This document shows, in pieces, positions 1 through 8,443 of a stretch of 64,000 nucleotides of DNA. The stretch lies in the NCBI RefSeq assembly GCF_002305895.1, contig NZ_CP022203.1, positions 4,814,501 to 4,878,500 of the forward strand, read 5' to 3'. How positions within the stretch are numbered: the first letter of the stretch is position 1; every line of letters starts with the position of its first letter. The position numbers and the translations under genes are program-made. The DNA comes from Corallococcus macrosporus DSM 14697 (GTDB lineage Bacteria > Myxococcota > Myxococcia > Myxococcales > Myxococcaceae). Under the pieces are notes generated by a model that did not search any database, was not told the origin of the DNA, and saw only the letters and a list, made by a program, of their open reading frames with translations.

Positions 1-2757
1 CCCCTCCGCCGTCACCGCGCCCTGCTTCCTCAGCACCGGGCGCAGCAGCTCCAGCGGGTGCTTCTCCAGCGACAGCCCCACCGTGTCGTAATCCGCGCAG
101 ACCCGCTCCAGCACATCCATGGAGGGCAGCTCCACCGCCGTGCCGTCCATGGCCATGCCGAAGAACAGGTCATCCGCGTCCAGCGGCCCCAGCGCCTGGA
201 GCTCCCACAACGCCTGGCGCCGGGAGCCACACAGCGACGACAGCGCGCCCGCCAGCGCCAGCCGCGTCAGCTCGTGCCGGGGCGCCCGCGAGCGCCGCGC
301 CAGGTCGCCCACGTCGCGGAGGCCCTCGCTCCGGGCGGCCGCCACCCGCCGCCCCGCGGACTCGCCCAGGCCCTTCACCATCCGCAGCCCCAGCCGCAGC
401 GCGGCCCCGCCCTCCTCCAGCGTGCAGTCCCAGCTCGAACGCCGCACGTCCACCGGCCGCACCTCCACGCCGTGCCGCTGCGCGTCCGCCACCAGCGTGT
501 GGGGCGCATAGAAGCCCATGGGCTGTGAGTTCAGCAGCGCCGCCGTGAAGGCCGCCGGGTAGTGGCACTTCAGCCAGCTCGACGCGTAGGCGATCAACGC
601 GAAGCTCGCCGAATGACTCTCCGGGAAGCCGTAGTGCGCGAAGCCCCGGAAGTTGTCGAACCACTCCTCCGCCTGCTGGCGCGCGTAGCCCCGCGAGACG
701 CAGCCCTCCACGAAGCGTCCTCGGTATCGCAGCAGCATGGACTCGGCGCGCTTGTGGCTCAGCACCCGCCGCAGCCCGTCCGCCTCGCCCGCGGTGAAGC
801 CCGCCGCCACCATGGCCAGCTTCATCGCCTGCTCCTGGAAGAGCGGCACCCCCAGCGTCTTGCCGAGAATCTCCTTCACCGCCTCGCTCGGGTACACCAC
901 CTGCTCCTGGCCGCTGCGCCGGCGCAGGAAGGGATGCACCATGTTGCCCACGATGGGCCCCGGGCGGATGAGGGCGATCTCCACCACCAGGTCATAGAAC
1001 GTGCGCGGCTTGAGCCTGGGCAGCATGTTCATCTGCGCCCGGCTCTCAATCTGGAACACGCCCACCGTGTCCGCCTCGCACAGCATGTCGTAGACCTTCG
1101 GGTCCTCGGCCGGCACCGTCGCCAGGGACAGCTCCCGGCCGTGGTGCTCGCGAATCAGCGCGAAGCACTTCGACAGCGCCGTCAGCATGCCCAGCGCCAG
1201 CAGGTCCACCTTCAGCAGCCCCACCGCGTTGATGTCGTCCTTCTCCCACTGGATGACGGTGCGGCCCGGCATCGCCGCGTTCTCCACCGGCACCAGCTCC
1301 GTCAGCGGCTCGCGCGTCATCACGAAGCCGCCCACGTGGATGGACAGGTGCCGGGGGAAGCCCTCCAGCTCCATGGCCAGCGCCAGCGTCTTCTGGACCC
1401 GGCCGTCCTCCGCGGACAGGCCCGCCTCCCGCAGCACGTCCGGCGTCACGTCGAAGCCGTTGGACGCGGCCACCTTCGACAGCCGGTCCACCTGATCCAA
1501 CGACAGGCCCAGCGCCTTGCCTGTCTCGCGCAGCGCCAGCCGGCCCCGGAAGCAGATGACCTCGCACACCATGCCCGCGTGCCGGCGCCCGTGCTTCTCG
1601 TAGACGTACTGGAGGACCTCCTCGCGGCGCTCGTGCTCGAAGTCCACGTCGATGTCCGGTGGCTCCTTGCGCTCCATGCTCAGGAAGCGCTCGAACAGCA
1701 GGCCCATGCGCACCGGGTCGATGGCGGTGATCTGCAGCGCGTAGCAGACCGCCGAGTTCGCCGCGCTCCCCCGCCCCTGACAGAGAATCCCCTGCGCCCG
1801 GGCGAAGCGGACGATGTCCCAGAGCGCGAGGAAGTAGCCGGCGAAGTCCAGCGCGGCGATGAGCCTCAGCTCGTGCTCGATCTGCTTCACCACCGCCGGA
1901 GGCACGCCCTCCGGGTAGCGGAACCGGAGCCCTTCGCAGGTCAACGCGCGCAGGTGCGCGTCCGCGGTGCGGCCCTCCGGCAGGTCCTCTTCCGGGAAGC
2001 GGTAGTGCAGGTCATCCAGCGAGGCATGGCAGCGCGAGGCCAGCTCCGCCGCGCGCTCCAGCGCCTCCGGCCGGTCCGCGAACAGGCGCGCCATGTCCCG
2101 AGGGGACTTCAGCGTCCGCTCCGCGTTGGGCAGCAGCCGCGTCCCCGCCCGGTCCACCGACGTCCCATGGCGGATGGACACCAGCACGTCCTGCAGCGGC
2201 TGCCGGCGGCGGTGGTGCGTGTGCACGTCGTTGTGCGCCACCAGCGGCACGCCCAGCGCCAGCGCCAGCCGCTCCGCCCGCGCCTCGCGCGCCGCGTCTC
2301 CCGCCGACAGCGTGCGGCAGACGCCGACGTGGAAGCGCTCCGGGAAGGCCTCCGCCAGCGAGACGACCTGCTCGAAGGGCGCGGGCTCGGGCAGGAGCGC
2401 GAGCAGCCCCGCGGACCGGTCCGCCACCGCGCGCCAGGGCAGCCCGGCCTCCCCCTTGGGGTGCGTCATCCGGCTCTGGGACACCAGGGCGCACAGGTTG
2501 GAGTAGCCCGCCCCATCCGCCGCGTACACCACCACCGGCGGGCCGTCCTCCAGCGTCAGCTCGGCGCCCAGGATGAGCCGCACCCCGTGCTCCTTCGCCG
2601 CCAGGTGCGCCTTCACCGCGCCGTACAGCCCGTCCGCGTCCGTCAGCGCGAGCGCCCCCAGCCCGAGCCTCGCGGCCGTGGCCACCAGCTCTTCCGGGTG
2701 CGAGGCCCCGCGAAGGAACGAGAAGTTGGAGCGGCAGACCAGCTCGGCGTAACCCAC
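1..2757 (-). CDS. dnaE2: Error-prone DNA polymerase DnaE2 (3' end beyond window)
   Basis: C-family DNA polymerase used in translesion synthesis and damage-induced mutagenesis with ImuA and ImuB. The minus-strand frame opens with GTG at 2757 (V/M-GYAELVCRSNFSFLRGASHP), the usual N-terminus of the family, and an in-frame TGA lies about ten codons upstream, so no earlier start is possible. The PHP domain covers roughly the first 220 residues. The palm motif PDIDVDFEHERREEV (about 1630-1680 on the plus strand) carries the catalytic aspartates, and the finger region FPESHSASFALIAYASSWLK is typical. The gene runs off the left edge, so the C-terminal OB fold is only partly visible. imuA-imuB lie 17 kb away rather than in an operon with it. 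A LexA-like box sits just upstream. Family assignment is secure. Confidence 0.95.
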   Translation of the reverse strand, partial: MGYAELVCRSNFSFLRGASHPEELVATAARLGLGALALTDADGLYGAVKAHLAAKEHGVRLILGAELTLEDGPPVVVYAADGAGYSNLCALVSQSRMTHPKGEAGLPWRAVADRSAGLLALLPEPAPFEQVVSLAEAFPERFHVGVCRTLSAGDAAREARAERLALALGVPLVAHNDVHTHHRRRQPLQDVLVSIRHGTSVDRAGTRLLPNAERTLKSPRDMARLFADRPEALERAAELASRCHASLDDLHYRFPEEDLPEGRTADAHLRALTCEGLRFRYPEGVPPAVVKQIEHELRLIAALDFAGYFLALWDIVRFARAQGILCQGRGSAANSAVCYALQITAIDPVRMGLLFERFLSMERKEPPDIDVDFEHERREEVLQYVYEKHGRRHAGMVCEVICFRGRLALRETGKALGLSLDQVDRLSKVAASNGFDVTPDVLREAGLSAEDGRVQKTLALAMELEGFPRHLSIHVGGFVMTREPLTELVPVENAAMPGRTVIQWEKDDINAVGLLKVDLLALGMLTALSKCFALIREHHGRELSLATVPAEDPKVYDMLCEADTVGVFQIESRAQMNMLPRLKPRTFYDLVVEIALIRPGPIVGNMVHPFLRRRSGQEQVVYPSEAVKEILGKTLGVPLFQEQAMKLAMVAAGFTAGEADGLRRVLSHKRAESMLLRYRGRFVEGCVSRGYARQQAEEWFDNFRGFAHYGFPESHSASFALIAYASSWLKCHYPAAFTAALLNSQPMGFYAPHTLVADAQRHGVEVRPVDVRRSSWDCTLEEGGAALRLGLRMVKGLGESAGRRVAAARSEGLRDVGDLARRSRAPRHELTRLALAGALSSLCGSRRQALWELQALGPLDADDLFFGMAMDGTAVELPSMDVLERVCADYDTVGLSLEKHPLELLRPVLRKQGAVTAEG

Positions 2758-2772
2758 GCCCGGATCTAGATA

Positions 2773-2789
2773 CCGAACAGGCGTTCAGG
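2773..2789 (-). promoter_or_regulatory. Predicted LexA (SOS) box upstream of dnaE2
   Basis: The sequence ccgaacaggcgttcagg contains GAAC-N4-GTTC, the core of Gram-positive-type LexA boxes. From memory it matches the reported Myxococcus xanthus LexA motif CTRHAMRYBYGTTCAGS at 15 of 17 positions. It ends 15 bases before the GTG start of dnaE2, where a bound repressor would block the promoter or the early transcript. Binding itself is inference. Confidence 0.6.
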
Positions 2790-2965
2790 CGCTAGATTGG
2801 ATCGACGTGCCGCGAGGAGGCGACTTCATGGGTTGACGCGGGAGAGGACGATCGAGGCCGGGGCAACGACTGCTGATTGCCGGACAGTGGGCGCCGGGAC
2901 GGAGAACACCTCGGCCGCACCTCCCGCAGACTTCAAATGGCAATACCCGCAATCAAGGAGAAACC

Positions 2966-3250
2966 ATGTTCCATCCGCTGAAAGCCGTGACCGCGGTGCT
3001 CGCCGCCTCTGTCTTGTTCCCTGGCGCCACGGAGGCGCGCCCCCGCTACTGCGATGAAGTCTGCGATTGCTCGATGCCCACGCTGCTCCGCTGTACGGCG
3101 GGGGTGAGCACCGTCGTCACCTGTATCGAATGGTGCGGCCCGCTCCTGGACGCCCCCGATGACGAGCAGGCCTCGGCGGAGCAGCACCCGTCCCCGGACG
3201 AGGGCGCGCTGCTGACCTGCCGCGAGGCCCCTCAAGACGTCCAGGGCTGA
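2966..3250 (+). CDS. Small secreted Cys-rich protein
   Basis: A 94-residue protein with a Sec signal peptide (MFHPLKAVTAVLAASVLFP, likely cut near GATEA). The mature part carries seven cysteines clustered in about 45 residues (YCDEVCDC, RCT, TCIEWC, TCRE) and an acidic middle (DAPDDEQAS). AAGGAG about seven bases before the ATG is a good ribosome binding site. A hairpin follows 38 bases after the stop, so it is probably a single-gene transcript. I do not recognise a family. It is most likely a disulphide-stabilised periplasmic or secreted peptide; with seven cysteines one would stay unpaired or make an intermolecular bond. Confidence 0.75.
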   Translation: MFHPLKAVTAVLAASVLFPGATEARPRYCDEVCDCSMPTLLRCTAGVSTVVTCIEWCGPLLDAPDDEQASAEQHPSPDEGALLTCREAPQDVQG

Positions 3251-3288
3251 ACCGGCGCACCCGCCAGAAACGTCACGAAAAACCGAGC

Positions 3289-3312
3289 GGCTCCCGCTTT
3301 CGAGCGGGAGCC
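3289..3312 (+). terminator. Strong TTCG-capped hairpin
   Basis: Perfect 10-bp inverted repeat ggctcccgct / agcgggagcc closed by a TTCG tetraloop, placed after the Cys-rich gene and before the NfeD gene. An A-run lies on its left side but there is no T-run on its right, so as an intrinsic terminator it is better formed on the minus strand. It may still stop or slow rightward transcription. Confidence 0.6.
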
Positions 3313-3341
3313 CCAGCGCTTACGGCATCCCTCGCGTCCGT

Positions 3342-3372
3342 TTGACAAGACACCAACCCGACTGCCAAACAT
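3342..3372 (+). promoter_or_regulatory. Possible promoter for the NfeD-SPFH operon, perhaps leaderless
   Basis: A perfect -35 hexamer TTGACA (3342-3347) is followed at 17-19 bases by a weak A-rich -10 (3365-3372, ccaaacat). A start about seven bases beyond would fall at the ATG at 3379. That gene has no recognisable Shine-Dalgarno sequence, which fits a leaderless mRNA. The -10 is poor, so this is tentative. Confidence 0.35.
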
Positions 3373-3378
3373 GATTCC

Positions 3379-3861
3379 ATGGACCTCACTCCCACCGCGT
3401 GGCAGCTCTGGCTGATCGCGGCGCTCCTGCTCGGCGCGCTGGAGCTCCAGCTCACCAGCTTCATGGTCCTCTGGCTGGCCGTGGGGGCCCTGGCGTCATC
3501 GATTGGCGCGGCCCTGGGCCTGGGGCTCAATGGCCAGCTCTACCTGTTCACCGCCGTCTCCGTCGCCCTGTTCGCGGCCTCCCGCACCCTCTTCAAGCGC
3601 GTTTTCATGCGCGACGCCGCGCATCTAAAGACGGGCATCGAGGCCATGCTGGGCCAGGAGGCGGTGGTGGTGGAGTCCCTGGGCGACCCGCTCGGGGGCA
3701 CGGTGCGCATCAACGGTGAGCTGTGGACAGCCCGCTCCCTGTCGGGCCCGGTGCCCGAGGGGGAGCGCGTCACGGTGGAGCAGGTGGAAGGTCTCAAGCT
3801 CTGGGTGCGCCGACCGACGGCGTCCATGCCGGTTCCCCTGGGGGACCCAAGGAAGGAGTAG
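3379..3861 (+). CDS. NfeD-like membrane protein
   Basis: A 160-residue protein of the short NfeD type: two or three hydrophobic segments in the first 75 residues (WLIAALLLGALELQLTSFM, LWLAVGALASSIGAALGL, YLFTAVSVALFAASRTLF) and a C-terminal OB-fold domain (EAMLGQEAVVVESL to GLKLWVRRP). NfeD proteins work with SPFH proteins in membrane microdomains, and the next gene is the SPFH partner, four bases downstream. The AAGGAG at its own C-terminus is the ribosome binding site of that gene. The long NfeD form has an N-terminal ClpP-like protease; this short form does not. Molecular role unknown. Confidence 0.9.
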   Translation: MDLTPTAWQLWLIAALLLGALELQLTSFMVLWLAVGALASSIGAALGLGLNGQLYLFTAVSVALFAASRTLFKRVFMRDAAHLKTGIEAMLGQEAVVVESLGDPLGGTVRINGELWTARSLSGPVPEGERVTVEQVEGLKLWVRRPTASMPVPLGDPRKE

Positions 3862-3865
3862 GGGG

Positions 3866-4978
3866 ATGGAAGTCGTGACGATCTTCGGCGTCTTCGCGGT
3901 CATCCTGGTGGGCATCGCCGCCACCGGCATCCGCATCGTTCCGCAGGCCAAGGTGATGGTCGTGGAGCGGCTGGGGAAGTTCTACAAGACGGCCAGCAGC
4001 GGCCTCAACTTCCTCATCCCCTTCGTGGACTCGCCCCGCGCCATCGAGATGCGCACGGGAAACCGCTTCATGCGCAGCAACCTCGTGGACCTGCGCGAAC
4101 AGGTGATGGGCTTCGACACCGTCCAGGTCATCACCCATGACAACGTCAACATGGAGGTCGGCTCGGTCATCTACTACCAGATCGTCGAGCCCGCGAAGGC
4201 GCTCTACCAGGTGGAGAACCTCGCGCTCGCCATCGAGCAGCTCACGATGACGAACCTGCGCAACATCATGGGCGGGCTGACGCTGGACCAGACGCTCACC
4301 AGCCGCGAGACGGTCAACACCAAGCTGCGCATGGTGCTGGACGAGGCCACCGAGAAGTGGGGCGTCAAGGTGACGCGCGTGGAGCTGCGCGAAATCGAGC
4401 CGCCCCAGGCCATCAAGGCCGCCATGGCCAAGCAGATGACCGCCGAGCGCGAGCGCCGCGCCGAGGTCACCAAGGCCGAGGGCGACAAGGCCGCCGCCAT
4501 CCTCCAGGCCGAGGGCGAGAAGATCTCCCGCATCCTCCGCGCCGAGGCCGAGCGCGACGCCGAGATTGCCCGCGCCGAAGGCCACAAGCGCGCCACCATG
4601 CTGCAGGCCGAGGGCAAGGCCGAGGCCACCCGGCTCGTCTTCGAGGCCATCCACAACGGCCGCGCCACCCCCGAGGTGCTCGCGCTGCGCTACATGGAAA
4701 CGCTCCAGGAACTGGGCAAGGGCGACAACAAGATGTTCGTCCCCTACGAGGCCACCGCCACGCTGGGCGCCGTCGCCTCGCTCAAGGAGGTCTTCACCCA
4801 GACCGCGGACACCGCCAGGCCCGCCGCCCCGGCGCCCGCCCGCTCCGCCGCGAGCCTCAACTCCCAGGGCATTGCCCGGAACGTGGTGGTCCCCGAGCAC
4901 GCCACCCTCCCCGGCGGCACGCCCGCCGTGCCGCCTCGCCGCCAGCAGCGGCCCGTCCAGGACGCCCAGGACGACTGA
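3866..4978 (+). CDS. SPFH/stomatin-like protein (QmcA type)
   Basis: A 370-residue membrane-anchored SPFH protein. One N-terminal transmembrane helix (IFGVFAVILVGIAATGI) is followed by the SPFH domain (IRIVPQAKVMVVERLGKFYK through the TRVELREIEPPQAIK segment) and a long Ala/Glu-rich coiled coil (about residues 185-255, repeats of AEGxKxAxILQAEGE) used for ring assembly. The tail is Pro/Ala-rich. Start at 3866 is set by AAGGAG ten bases upstream and by the TM helix; longer in-frame extensions would read through the NfeD gene. Together with the upstream NfeD gene it probably forms a membrane-quality or raft-like complex. It converges on the gene ending at 4996. Confidence 0.93.
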   Translation: MEVVTIFGVFAVILVGIAATGIRIVPQAKVMVVERLGKFYKTASSGLNFLIPFVDSPRAIEMRTGNRFMRSNLVDLREQVMGFDTVQVITHDNVNMEVGSVIYYQIVEPAKALYQVENLALAIEQLTMTNLRNIMGGLTLDQTLTSRETVNTKLRMVLDEATEKWGVKVTRVELREIEPPQAIKAAMAKQMTAERERRAEVTKAEGDKAAAILQAEGEKISRILRAEAERDAEIARAEGHKRATMLQAEGKAEATRLVFEAIHNGRATPEVLALRYMETLQELGKGDNKMFVPYEATATLGAVASLKEVFTQTADTARPAAPAPARSAASLNSQGIARNVVVPEHATLPGGTPAVPPRRQQRPVQDAQDD

Positions 4979-4995
4979 GCCGGGCCGGCGTCGGC

Positions 4996-7170
4996 TCAGG
5001 GCGCGGCGCTCGACAGCGCCGCGTTCATCCCAAGAATCCACCGCCCGTCGGCGAAGGCGAGCGAGCGCACCGTGCCGGGCGTGTCCACGCGCGCCAGCAG
5101 CGCCAGGTCCTCGACGCGCAGGGCCACCACCCCCACCGGCTGGGAGGAGACCGCCAGCCACGCCACCTCCCCGTCAAAGGCGAGGAGGGCCGACACCTCC
5201 AGCGGGGGATGCAGGGTGGACAGGTCCACGCTTCGCCGCGTGCGGATGGCCTCCCCCGCCCGCTCCAGCACGTAGAGCTGCCGCCGGTTCTCGATGACCA
5301 CGGCCCGCTCCCGGGCCAGCGCCAGGGCCGTGAACTGACTGGTGGTGCCGACCAGCTCGGCCCGCGCGGCCTCCGCCAGGGACGCCCCGGCGAACCAGGT
5401 GAGCCCCAGCCGCGCGGTGCCCGTGGACGGCCGGTAGAACACCTCGCCCAGCAGCAGCTCCGGCCGCTCGGCGTCCGCCGCGATGGCCCAGCCGGAGCGC
5501 GTGTCCTCCCCGGACGCCACGCCGCGCAGCACCCACTCCCGCGCGGGTACGAGCGCCGCGTCCGGGCAGTCGGAGGGCACCTGGAACGCGCGCACCCGCC
5601 AGGCGTCCCCGGGCAGCGCCGCCACCTGGAGCAGCGCCCCACGCGCCGAGGCGAGCGCCGCGGGACCGCCCGGCAACCGCGCCGTGCCCGCGAGCTCCAG
5701 CGCCCCCGTGAAGCCCGGCCGCAGGCAGCTCACGAGGGCCGTGCCCTCCTCCTGAACGACGGACGGCGCCGCCGCGGGCAGCGTCACCAGCTCCCACGCC
5801 GCCTCCCGGGTGGGCGACGGCAGGAGCCGCAGGCGCTGCGTGCCTGGCGGCAGCGCCTGTCCGCCCTCCACCAGCACCGGGCCCTGCCCCATGGGCACGC
5901 GCACCCGGTGGGCGCCAAAGGGCCCCAACGCGGTGACACCGCCCCGGGCATCCACCCAGAGCCGCTCGAGCGAGCCGTGCCCCAACCCCGTGACGAAGCG
6001 CGGCGTCCCCGCTTCGTCCACCTCCACCACCCGCCGCCAGGGCTGAAGGACGCCGAAGCGGCCAGCCCCCGTCATCGACAGCGGCGAGAGGAGGAGCCCC
6101 GTCTCGTCGCTCTCCCGCACCACCACGGCGCCCCGGGGCGGGGTGCCGGCCGGCGCGTCGAGCGCGTGCGCCTCCGCGACGTACACGCGCGTGGGGGACA
6201 GGTAGCGGAACCACTGCACCAGCAGCCCCCGCGCGTTCAGCACGAAGCCCACCGGGCGCTCCCAGACGACGGCATCGCTGCGCGGCGAGAAGTCCCGCAC
6301 GGGCGAGGGCTCCGCCTCCGCGCCCGTCATGTCCGCCTCGCGGAACACCCGGATGCGCCCCAGCTCCCCGTAGGGGATGAGCTCCTGCGCCACCACGAAG
6401 CCGTCCCGCGCGCGCACCTGGAAGAAGGCCGTCCGCGGGTGGATGGCCCGCCCCACCACCGGCACGGGCCCCGACAGGTCCACCGGCACCACGCCGCGCT
6501 GGGTGCCCGCCCACAGCCTCCGCCCGTCAGGCGCCAGCTCCAGCGTCCTGCACGGCGCGGGGAGGATGAAGCTCCCAGGCGTGTCCATCGTCAGGGCGTC
6601 GTTGGGCCCCACCCGCCACGCCGTCACGTAGTAGCTCGAGCACGTCCAGAACCGCTCGCCCCTCCCCACCCCCGCCAGCACGCTGTCGCTCGTCGGGGGC
6701 AGCGCGTACCTCGACAACCTCTTCACCTCGCCCCCCTCCAGCCCCAGCAGCTCCACCCGCTGCCTCGTCCCCACCACCACCACCCGCTCCGGTCCCAGCG
6801 GCACCAGGAACGTCAGGAACCGGTCCGACCAGTCCCACGAGCCGAAGTACCGCTCCACGTACAGGTCCAGCACCTCCTGGTCCAGCACCTGGAGCCCCGC
6901 CGCGCCGGCCTTCACGAGCGACACCGACAGCCGCCCCGAGTCCAGCCGCTCGCCGAAGACGACGCGGTCCTCCGACACGAACTCCGCCAGCCCCTCCAGC
7001 GGCGGGCGCCCTCCCTCCAGCGGGTCGGCCCCGAAGCTGAACGCCGTGCCCTCCAGCCTCACCGCGGCGCCGGGGACACCGGACGCCGCCGTGGCCACCC
7101 CCACGGAGCCCACACACAGCAGCAGGAGCACGCCCCAGCCCGGGCCGCGAACCTCGAAGCGAGTCACCAT
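4996..7170 (-). CDS. Large secreted protein, paralogue of the 8444-10921 lipoprotein
   Basis: A 724-residue exported protein with a Sec signal (GVLLLLCVGSVGVATAASG) and no lipobox. The rest is beta-rich with recurring blocks such as LxAFDGEVAWLAV, GPERVVVVGTRQRVELLGL and GSLERLWVDARGGVTALGPFG, suggesting beta-propeller-like repeats; I assign no catalytic function. GGAGG seven bases before the ATG supports the start. It is a paralogue of the lipoprotein at 8444-10921, and the stretch 6580-7006 is nearly identical in DNA to 10070-10496. It lies 129 bases downstream of a vWA-dockerin gene in the same orientation, matching the arrangement of the other copy, so the pair probably acts together at the cell surface or outside. 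Confidence 0.8.
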   Translation of the reverse strand: MVTRFEVRGPGWGVLLLLCVGSVGVATAASGVPGAAVRLEGTAFSFGADPLEGGRPPLEGLAEFVSEDRVVFGERLDSGRLSVSLVKAGAAGLQVLDQEVLDLYVERYFGSWDWSDRFLTFLVPLGPERVVVVGTRQRVELLGLEGGEVKRLSRYALPPTSDSVLAGVGRGERFWTCSSYYVTAWRVGPNDALTMDTPGSFILPAPCRTLELAPDGRRLWAGTQRGVVPVDLSGPVPVVGRAIHPRTAFFQVRARDGFVVAQELIPYGELGRIRVFREADMTGAEAEPSPVRDFSPRSDAVVWERPVGFVLNARGLLVQWFRYLSPTRVYVAEAHALDAPAGTPPRGAVVVRESDETGLLLSPLSMTGAGRFGVLQPWRRVVEVDEAGTPRFVTGLGHGSLERLWVDARGGVTALGPFGAHRVRVPMGQGPVLVEGGQALPPGTQRLRLLPSPTREAAWELVTLPAAAPSVVQEEGTALVSCLRPGFTGALELAGTARLPGGPAALASARGALLQVAALPGDAWRVRAFQVPSDCPDAALVPAREWVLRGVASGEDTRSGWAIAADAERPELLLGEVFYRPSTGTARLGLTWFAGASLAEAARAELVGTTSQFTALALARERAVVIENRRQLYVLERAGEAIRTRRSVDLSTLHPPLEVSALLAFDGEVAWLAVSSQPVGVVALRVEDLALLARVDTPGTVRSLAFADGRWILGMNAALSSAAP
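6580..7006 (-). repeat. Long direct repeat, copy 1 (paralogous gene segment)
   Basis: This coding segment matches 10070-10496 at a constant offset of 3490 bases. Long identical runs include the coding of YVTAWRVGP, GVGRGERFWTC and YFGSWDWSDRFLTFLVPLGP. Similarity drops outside the block, which suggests recent gene conversion between the two paralogues. Confidence 0.85.
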
Positions 7171-7299
7171 GTCCGAGCCTCCACGCGAGCCCTCCCGTCC
7201 TCCGCGGCGCGGCGGTCAGCTCCGGGCTCGCGAGCCCTCCCGCCGCGCCGGGGCGGAGGCGGCGCGCCACCACCCCGGCGAGCGCCGCCGCGCCTGGAA

Positions 7300-8280
7300 C
7301 TACGGGCAGCCGCTCCCGTAGTTCTGGAGCACGGTGTTGTAGTCGTACACGTTCACCACGCGGTCGCGGTTGAAGTCCGCGGGCGAACCCGACGGGACGC
7401 CCTGCCCGTACAGCGACAGCACCACCGAACGGTCCGACACGTCGACGCACCCGTCCAGGTTCGCGTCGCCCGCCAGCGGCGTGGCCTCGCTCTGCGGCGT
7501 GGACGGGGTGATGGCCTTGTAGGCCCCCTGCGTCTCGTCCGCCAGGCCGGTGAAGAACGCGGCGTCCCGCTCGGGCGTCAGCGACGCGAAGTCGCGCCCC
7601 GCGTCGTCCGGCTCCAGCAGCGAGCCCGCGCGCAGGGGGACGTAGTCGAACAGGTGGTCGATGTCGACGATGAGCGTCAGCCCCATGGGCGGGATGCCCG
7701 CCGAGCAGGCGCCCGGCGCCGTCGCCAGCCCCGTGCACGCCTTGTTGCGCACCTTCCACTGCCAGCTATTCACCTCCAGCAGCGGGTACGGCGTCGCGCT
7801 GTTGAAGCCTGCGCACTGGTCCCCGGACGGCGTCGCGTTCTCCAGCCCGTCCGTCGCCAGGTAGACGCGCTTGGTGTGAAACTCGTTGGGCAGGAAGCCG
7901 ATGAGCTCGTCCACCGCCGCGCAGACGGAGCGCGCCAGCGGGGTGTTGCCCCCCAGCACCGCGGCATTCACCGCCGCCTCCACCTGGGCCTGCGTGGCGT
8001 TCTGGTTGAAATTGTAGACGGGTGTGTAGCTCGTGCCCTCGAACGTCCAGAACGCGTAGCGCCGCGGCTCGCCCGCCGCCGAGTTCAGGAAGGCGACGAT
8101 GCGCTCCTTCGCGACCTGGAAGCGCGTCTTCCCAGGCACCGACTGCAACCCCATGCTCCCCGTCCGGTCCAGCAGCACCAGGACATGCTCATCCGCGCTC
8201 GCCACGCCCCCCCAGAGGCCCACGACACAGGCCAGACCCGTCGCGACGCGGGTCACCGCTCGCAGAGACAGACGTTTCAT
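7300..8280 (-). CDS. Secreted vWA-domain protein with dockerin-like tail (copy A)
   Basis: A 326-residue exported protein. A Sec signal (LACVVGLWGGVASA) is followed by a von Willebrand factor A domain with the MIDAS-type motif LLDRTGSM and the conserved FLPNEFHTKRVYLATDGLEN strand. A C-terminal dockerin-like pair of calcium-loop repeats (GDANLDGCVDVSDRSVV and ADFNRDRVVNVYDYNTV) ends in NYGSGCP. The start at 8280 is chosen because it opens directly into the signal peptide; an upstream in-frame ATG exists but adds a non-signal leader. Paralogue of the 11081-12109 product. Dockerins bind cohesins in known systems; none is recognised here, so the partner is unknown. A TxSxS-like metal site suggests adhesion or protein binding. 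Confidence 0.9.
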   Translation of the reverse strand: MKRLSLRAVTRVATGLACVVGLWGGVASADEHVLVLLDRTGSMGLQSVPGKTRFQVAKERIVAFLNSAAGEPRRYAFWTFEGTSYTPVYNFNQNATQAQVEAAVNAAVLGGNTPLARSVCAAVDELIGFLPNEFHTKRVYLATDGLENATPSGDQCAGFNSATPYPLLEVNSWQWKVRNKACTGLATAPGACSAGIPPMGLTLIVDIDHLFDYVPLRAGSLLEPDDAGRDFASLTPERDAAFFTGLADETQGAYKAITPSTPQSEATPLAGDANLDGCVDVSDRSVVLSLYGQGVPSGSPADFNRDRVVNVYDYNTVLQNYGSGCP

Positions 8281-8443
8281 GAGTAAACCCCCACTGTTTG
8301 AGATTGCCGACTGCGCCAGGGGCGAGCACCCCGCCCGCCCAGGTCTCGGAGAAACGACGGCGATTTCAACGACGACAAACGAGCCAGACTCTGCACGCAC
8401 GCCACCCGCATTGCAAGACGCGCGAGAATATATAGACACACTA

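Noticed and set aside
562-2769. Plus-strand open frame of 735 codons
   Set aside because: Antisense to dnaE2, whose family motifs are unmistakable on the minus strand.
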